Part shown: one piece after another, positions 6,852 through 6,933 of the stretch
How the letters are laid out: each line of letters begins with the position of its first letter
How positions within the stretch are numbered: the stretch's first letter is position 1
Source of the DNA: Pseudomonadota bacterium
Lineage (GTDB): Bacteria > Pseudomonadota > Gammaproteobacteria > SZUA-229
Length of the DNA: 6,933 bases
Direction of reading: 5' to 3'
Assembly (NCBI GenBank): GCA_015222965.1
Contig: JADFWF010000041.1
Location: 1-6,933, forward strand
Translations under genes and position numbers: made by a program
Notes under the pieces: generated by a model
What the model was told of the DNA's origin: nothing
The model's database searches: none
The model's input: only the letters and a program-made list of their open reading frames with translations

Positions 6852-6933
6852 GCCGAGGTGGCGGAATTGGTAGACGCGCTAGCTTCAGGTGCTAGTGGGC
6901 TTTGGCCCGTGGAGGTTCAAGTCCTCTTCTCGG
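6852..6933 (+). tRNA. tRNA-Leu (anticodon CAG), 3' end cut by window edge
   Basis: A class II tRNA that decodes CUG leucine codons. The acceptor 5' strand GCCGAGG (6852-6858) pairs with TCTCGG at the right edge, with one G-U pair. The D-loop contains the conserved GG in AATTGGTAGA. The anticodon stem GCTAGC/GCTAG frames loop TTCAGGT, with CAG at 6886-6888. A long variable arm (GGGC/GCCC) is the class II hallmark. The T-arm is GGAGG, loop TTCAAGT, CCTCT. The last acceptor base, the discriminator and any encoded CCA lie beyond the window. It is transcribed divergently from rnr. Confidence 0.97.

Overview
This window comes from a proteobacterial chromosome, most likely a gammaproteobacterium. 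The reasons are close motif-level agreement of RNase R, RlmB, RecJ and class-2 PyrD with the E. coli proteins as I remember them, and an RpfE-type protein next to recJ, an arrangement known from Xanthomonas and some other gammaproteobacteria. Base composition looks moderate, with AT-rich intergenic stretches. Genus cannot be fixed from the sequence alone. I see no phage, transposase, CRISPR array or defence genes; the content is core housekeeping.

Layout, reading the minus strand from right to left: rnr (RNase R), rlmB (23S rRNA G2251 2'-O-methyltransferase), an RpfE-family gene, recJ (single-strand 5'-3' exonuclease), then the first half of pyrD (dihydroorotate dehydrogenase), cut by the left edge. 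The first four are tightly packed: 39 nt between rnr and rlmB, an 8-nt overlap of rlmB with the RpfE-family gene, and a 17-nt overlap of that gene with recJ. They look like one transcription unit. A 125-nt gap separates recJ from pyrD. It holds an imperfect inverted repeat of about 80 bp resembling a dispersed repeat, then an AT-rich leader.

At the right edge a tRNA-Leu(CAG) is transcribed on the plus strand, divergently from rnr, and is cut one base before the end of its acceptor stem. It has a convincing sigma70-type promoter with a GC-rich discriminator. A candidate rnr promoter on the other strand would share the same -35 bases.

Functionally, rnr and rlmB act on RNA turnover and ribosome maturation, recJ on DNA repair and recombination, and pyrD on pyrimidine synthesis. 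The RpfE-family protein has no established biochemical role. The points most worth a second look are: a lysine-rich tail at the N-terminus of RNase R while the usual C-terminal one is absent; the conserved but uncharacterised RpfE-like protein locked between rlmB and recJ; the repeat upstream of pyrD; a strong hairpin inside recJ; and the shared divergent promoter region. I found no sign of a wholly new system.
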